This document shows positions 12,828-13,477 of a DNA stretch of 13,477 bases, piece after piece. Source of the DNA: an uncultured Eubacterium sp. GTDB taxonomy: Bacteria; Bacillota; Clostridia; Lachnospirales; Lachnospiraceae. The notes below the pieces were generated by a model. It searched no databases, was not told where the DNA came from, and was given only the letters and a program-made list of their open reading frames with translations. Each line of letters opens with the position of its first letter. The first letter of the stretch is position 1. The stretch is taken from positions 1 through 13,477 of the forward strand of contig CAJOOU010000047.1 of the NCBI GenBank assembly GCA_905236735.1, read 5' to 3'. Position numbers and translations under genes: made by a program.

Positions 12828-13160
12828 ATGGAAAAAATTGTAAAACAGGGTCTTTTATATGACTTTTACGGTGAACTTTTGACCGAGCATCAAAAAGCAG
12901 TATATGAGGCGAATGTATATAATGATATGTCCCTCTCCGAGATAGCTGAAGAATACGGTATATCGCGGCAGGGAGTCCATGATCTTATTAAAAGATGTGA
13001 TGGGATTTTGGAAGGGTACGAAGACAAACTTCATTTGCTTCAAAAGTTTACGAGTATGGGAAATAAAATAAAAGAGATACAAAGACTGGCCTTAGAGGCA
13101 GACGAAGGTGCTCTTGAAAAAATTTCCGATATAGCGGGCAAGTTATCAGAGGAGCTTTAA
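12828..13160 (+). CDS. ylxM: YlxM, SRP-associated helix-turn-helix protein
   Basis: This small cytoplasmic protein of the UPF0122 family is normally encoded directly before ffh and thought to assist or regulate the signal recognition particle; YlxM was shown to stimulate SRP GTPase activity in streptococci. The 110 residues are normal for the family. Residues about 17-60 resemble a sigma-70 region 4 helix-turn-helix: LTEHQKAVYEANVYNDMSLS, then EIAEEYGISRQGVHDLIKR. The remainder is a charged helix ending in AGKLSEEL. AAGGAG lies 6 nt upstream of the start. Its stop is 1 nt before the ffh ATG, the classic ylxM-ffh arrangement, and GAGGAG for ffh lies inside its last codons. Confidence 0.95.
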   Translation: MEKIVKQGLLYDFYGELLTEHQKAVYEANVYNDMSLSEIAEEYGISRQGVHDLIKRCDGILEGYEDKLHLLQKFTSMGNKIKEIQRLALEADEGALEKISDIAGKLSEEL

Positions 13161-13161
13161 T

Positions 13162-13477
13162 ATGGCATTTGACAGCCTTACCGAAAAACTTCAAAATGTT
13201 TTCAAAGGTCTTAGAAGCAAAGGCATGCTCACGGAGGATGATGTTAAGGCCGCTTTAAAAGAAGTAAAAATGGCTCTTTTGGAAGCCGATGTTAACTTCA
13301 AGGTCGTAAAAAGCTTTACCAAAGATGTGCAGGAGAGAGCCATCGGCCAGGATGTAATGAAGGGCCTTAACCCGGGGCAGATGGTTGTAAAGATTGTAAA
13401 CGAAGAGCTCACACGCCTCATGGGCGAGGAGACAGTGGAACTGAAGCTCAAAAACAATAATGATATAACAGTCATTA
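13162..13477 (+). CDS. ffh: Signal recognition particle protein Ffh (3' end cut by window edge)
   Basis: Ffh (SRP54) binds signal sequences of nascent membrane and secreted proteins and docks with FtsY. Only the first 105 codons are present: MAFDSLTEKLQNVFKGLRSK, followed by LTEDDVKAALKEVKMALLEADVNFKVVK. These form the N-terminal helical bundle typical of SRP54. The GTPase P-loop, expected at about residue 105-115, and the methionine-rich M domain lie beyond the window edge. The start follows GAGGAG (13149-13154) at 7 nt and the ylxM stop at 1 nt, so both are translated from one message. Confidence 0.95.
   Translation, partial: MAFDSLTEKLQNVFKGLRSKGMLTEDDVKAALKEVKMALLEADVNFKVVKSFTKDVQERAIGQDVMKGLNPGQMVVKIVNEELTRLMGEETVELKLKNNNDITVI

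Noticed and set aside
1..13477. Mobile elements, prophage, CRISPR or toxin-antitoxin system
   Set aside because: I found no transposase, integrase, spaced direct repeats, att-like duplications or toxin-like small gene pairs; the genes are housekeeping or metabolic with uniform codon style.

Overview
The window looks like ordinary chromosome from a low-to-moderate GC, butyrate-forming Firmicute, most likely a member of the Lachnospiraceae. The evidence is a butyryl-CoA:acetate CoA-transferase-like gene of the Roseburia/Butyrivibrio type, a FliY/CheC-type phosphatase, a short ThiI without a rhodanese domain at the expected place, the ylxM-ffh pair, and strong AGGAGG-type ribosome binding sites. 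I cannot assign a genus. I see no insertion sequence, CRISPR array, tRNA or rRNA.

Layout. (1) 1-1163, minus strand: thiI (tRNA 4-thiouridine synthase), with its C-terminus cut by the window edge. (2) 1164-1641: a 478-bp region with no protein gene but dense structure. It holds a thiI promoter, a 62-bp palindromic element, a long terminator-like hairpin, and a strong candidate for an undescribed small RNA of about 117 nt on the minus strand (about 1515 to 1398). The sRNA candidate has its own promoter, C-rich single-stranded segments and an intrinsic terminator. It diverges from a LysR-type regulator (1642-2526) whose promoter carries a perfect 9-bp dyad. (3) 2670-4475: a Na/Pi-cotransporter-family protein with a PhoU-like tail, under its own promoter. 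(4) 4476-4866: a mostly non-coding stretch with three inverted repeats and a promoter that matches the thiI promoter at 25 of 30 bases. (5) 4867-10600: a tightly packed run of six genes: L,D-transpeptidase, azlC, azlD, deoC, a CoA-transferase and gap. (6) 10704-12742: two chemotaxis-derived genes, a FliY/CheC-like phosphatase without a FliN domain and an amino-acid-sensing dCache receptor whose kinase-control hairpin is missing. A strong terminator separates them. (7) 12828-13477: ylxM and the start of ffh (signal recognition particle), with a promoter embedded in the preceding terminator.

How the parts may work together. In the six-gene run, DeoC releases glyceraldehyde 3-phosphate and acetaldehyde. 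The GAPDH can take the first product, and the CoA-transferase belongs to acetate/butyrate fermentation. AzlCD exports branched-chain amino acids, and the first gene is a cell-wall crosslinking enzyme. The two chemotaxis-like proteins both lack the domain that normally connects them to CheA or the flagellar switch, so they are either a repurposed signalling pair or reduced remnants.

The most promising undescribed element is the C-rich sRNA candidate paired with the divergent LysR regulator. The tip-less amino-acid receptor comes second.
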